Positions 63,688 to 64,000 of a stretch of DNA of 64,000 bases are shown one piece after another (position 1 is the stretch's first letter; each line of letters starts with the position of its first letter). Both the position numbers and the translations under genes were made by a program. The notes beneath the pieces are model-generated. The model was not told the origin of the DNA. It made no database searches and saw only the letters and a list, made by a program, of their open reading frames with translations. Source of the stretch: an uncultured Candidatus Hydrogenedens sp. (GTDB lineage: Bacteria; Desulfobacterota_D; UBA1144); assembly GCA_902609885.1 (NCBI GenBank), contig CACLTT010000002.1, positions 115,661 through 179,660 on the forward strand, written 5' to 3'.

Positions 63688-64000
63688 TTATTTGTAACCA
63701 CTACACTTTTATGATTTATAGTCATTGTGAAATTTTCTGTCTTAAGATAAATATTAAAAGGTATTCTGTATATCGAATTTTCTATATCTCGATAGTCAGA
63801 ATATTTTATATAAGTATTTCTACCATCTTGAATTATTATTTTTTCAATCTCCATTCTTGCATTCAAAATAAAATCTATTTTATCCTCTGATATTAATAAT
63901 AATGAATCACTTTTCTGAACAATTCTCGCTGATTGAAGAGGCGTGAAAATATTTGAACTAATTATTTGAATTAGTTCATTTGTTTTAATAGGAAGATCAA
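63684..64000 (-). CDS. C-terminal part of an unknown protein (partial, continues off the window)
   Basis: The supplied ORF starts at TTG 63866, but the frame is open without stop to base 64000 on the minus strand. At least 35-44 more residues ('ARIVQKSDSLLLISEDKIDF...') therefore belong to the gene. The visible 105 residues have an alternating beta-strand pattern (NTYIKYSDYRDIENSIYRIP, FNIYLKTENFTMTINH), as in outer-membrane lipoprotein carrier-like folds (LolA/LolB/DUF4292-type); this is a loose resemblance. The gene overlaps ptsH. Confidence 0.5.
   Translation of the reverse strand, partial: DLPIKTNELIQIISSNIFTPLQSARIVQKSDSLLLISEDKIDFILNARMEIEKIIIQDGRNTYIKYSDYRDIENSIYRIPFNIYLKTENFTMTINHKSVVVTNK

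Overview
This is an AT-rich (roughly 30% G+C by eye), very densely packed bacterial chromosome segment. Neighbouring genes overlap by 1-25 nt, divergent spacers are as short as 28-34 nt, and no stretch over 300 bases lacks a gene; the longest spacers are about 160 nt (43007-43166), 140 nt (12437-12576) and 137 nt (45491-45627). I see no rRNA, tRNA, transposase, integrase, phage gene or CRISPR array. The gene set suggests a streamlined, probably marine, free-living alphaproteobacterium. The HspQ and ethylmalonyl-CoA mutase sequences look alphaproteobacterial, and the base composition recalls lineages such as HIMB59/AEGEAN-169. The lineage is an inference that I could not test.

Layout. 1-12.4 kb: the end of a DegP-like protease, thiamine thiazole genes (thiS-thiG), a PpiD-like chaperone, smc, secA with a coupled small membrane protein, pterin/folate genes (phhB, folK, folD), hspQ, thiD and a PrmA-like methyltransferase. 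12.4-28.3 kb: gltB behind a structured leader, tsaD, then a long plus-strand housekeeping run thiC-carB-greA-lspA-ribE-aroK-queG-tpx-sufT-like-bcp-bioD. 28.3-37.1 kb: a complete Alternative Complex III operon (actA-F), which is a quinol oxidase replacing the bc1 complex, with its own sigma70-like promoter. It is followed by an untracked 51-aa single-TM ORF and purM. 37.1-38.8 kb: a TonB-like protein and two exported proteins of unknown function. 38.8-43 kb: the minus-strand cluster mcd-like / CitE-family lyase / ethylmalonyl-CoA mutase. With the acetoacetyl-CoA thiolase at 53.7 kb it points to acetyl-CoA assimilation through the ethylmalonyl-CoA pathway. 43-49.3 kb: ppiB, several unknown membrane or lipoproteins, trhO, a glutaredoxin, and a tiny self-contained, probably highly expressed gene (48757-48957) with promoter, strong RBS and terminator, then a ferredoxin. 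49.3-57.9 kb: lysA, an exbB/exbD-type pair, an EamA transporter, ddl, thiolase, a PUR-domain protein, ygfZ, trxB and an aldo/keto reductase. 57.9-61.7 kb: a surface-polysaccharide-type island (flippase, nucleotide-sugar epimerase, class II aldolase). 61.7-64 kb: a DCC thiol protein, PTS enzyme I, HPr, and a partial gene running off the window.

Together the genes describe an aerobic heterotroph that makes its own thiamine precursors, riboflavin, folate and biotin. It fixes nitrogen into glutamate with GltB, respires through ACIII, and probably uses a B12-dependent C2 assimilation route. The most unusual items are the ACIII operon with a repeat-expanded ActD tail and a small coupled membrane ORF, the duplicated 66-aa orphan protein, the competing inverted repeats upstream of the ethylmalonyl-CoA cluster, and the hairpin/uORF leader of gltB.
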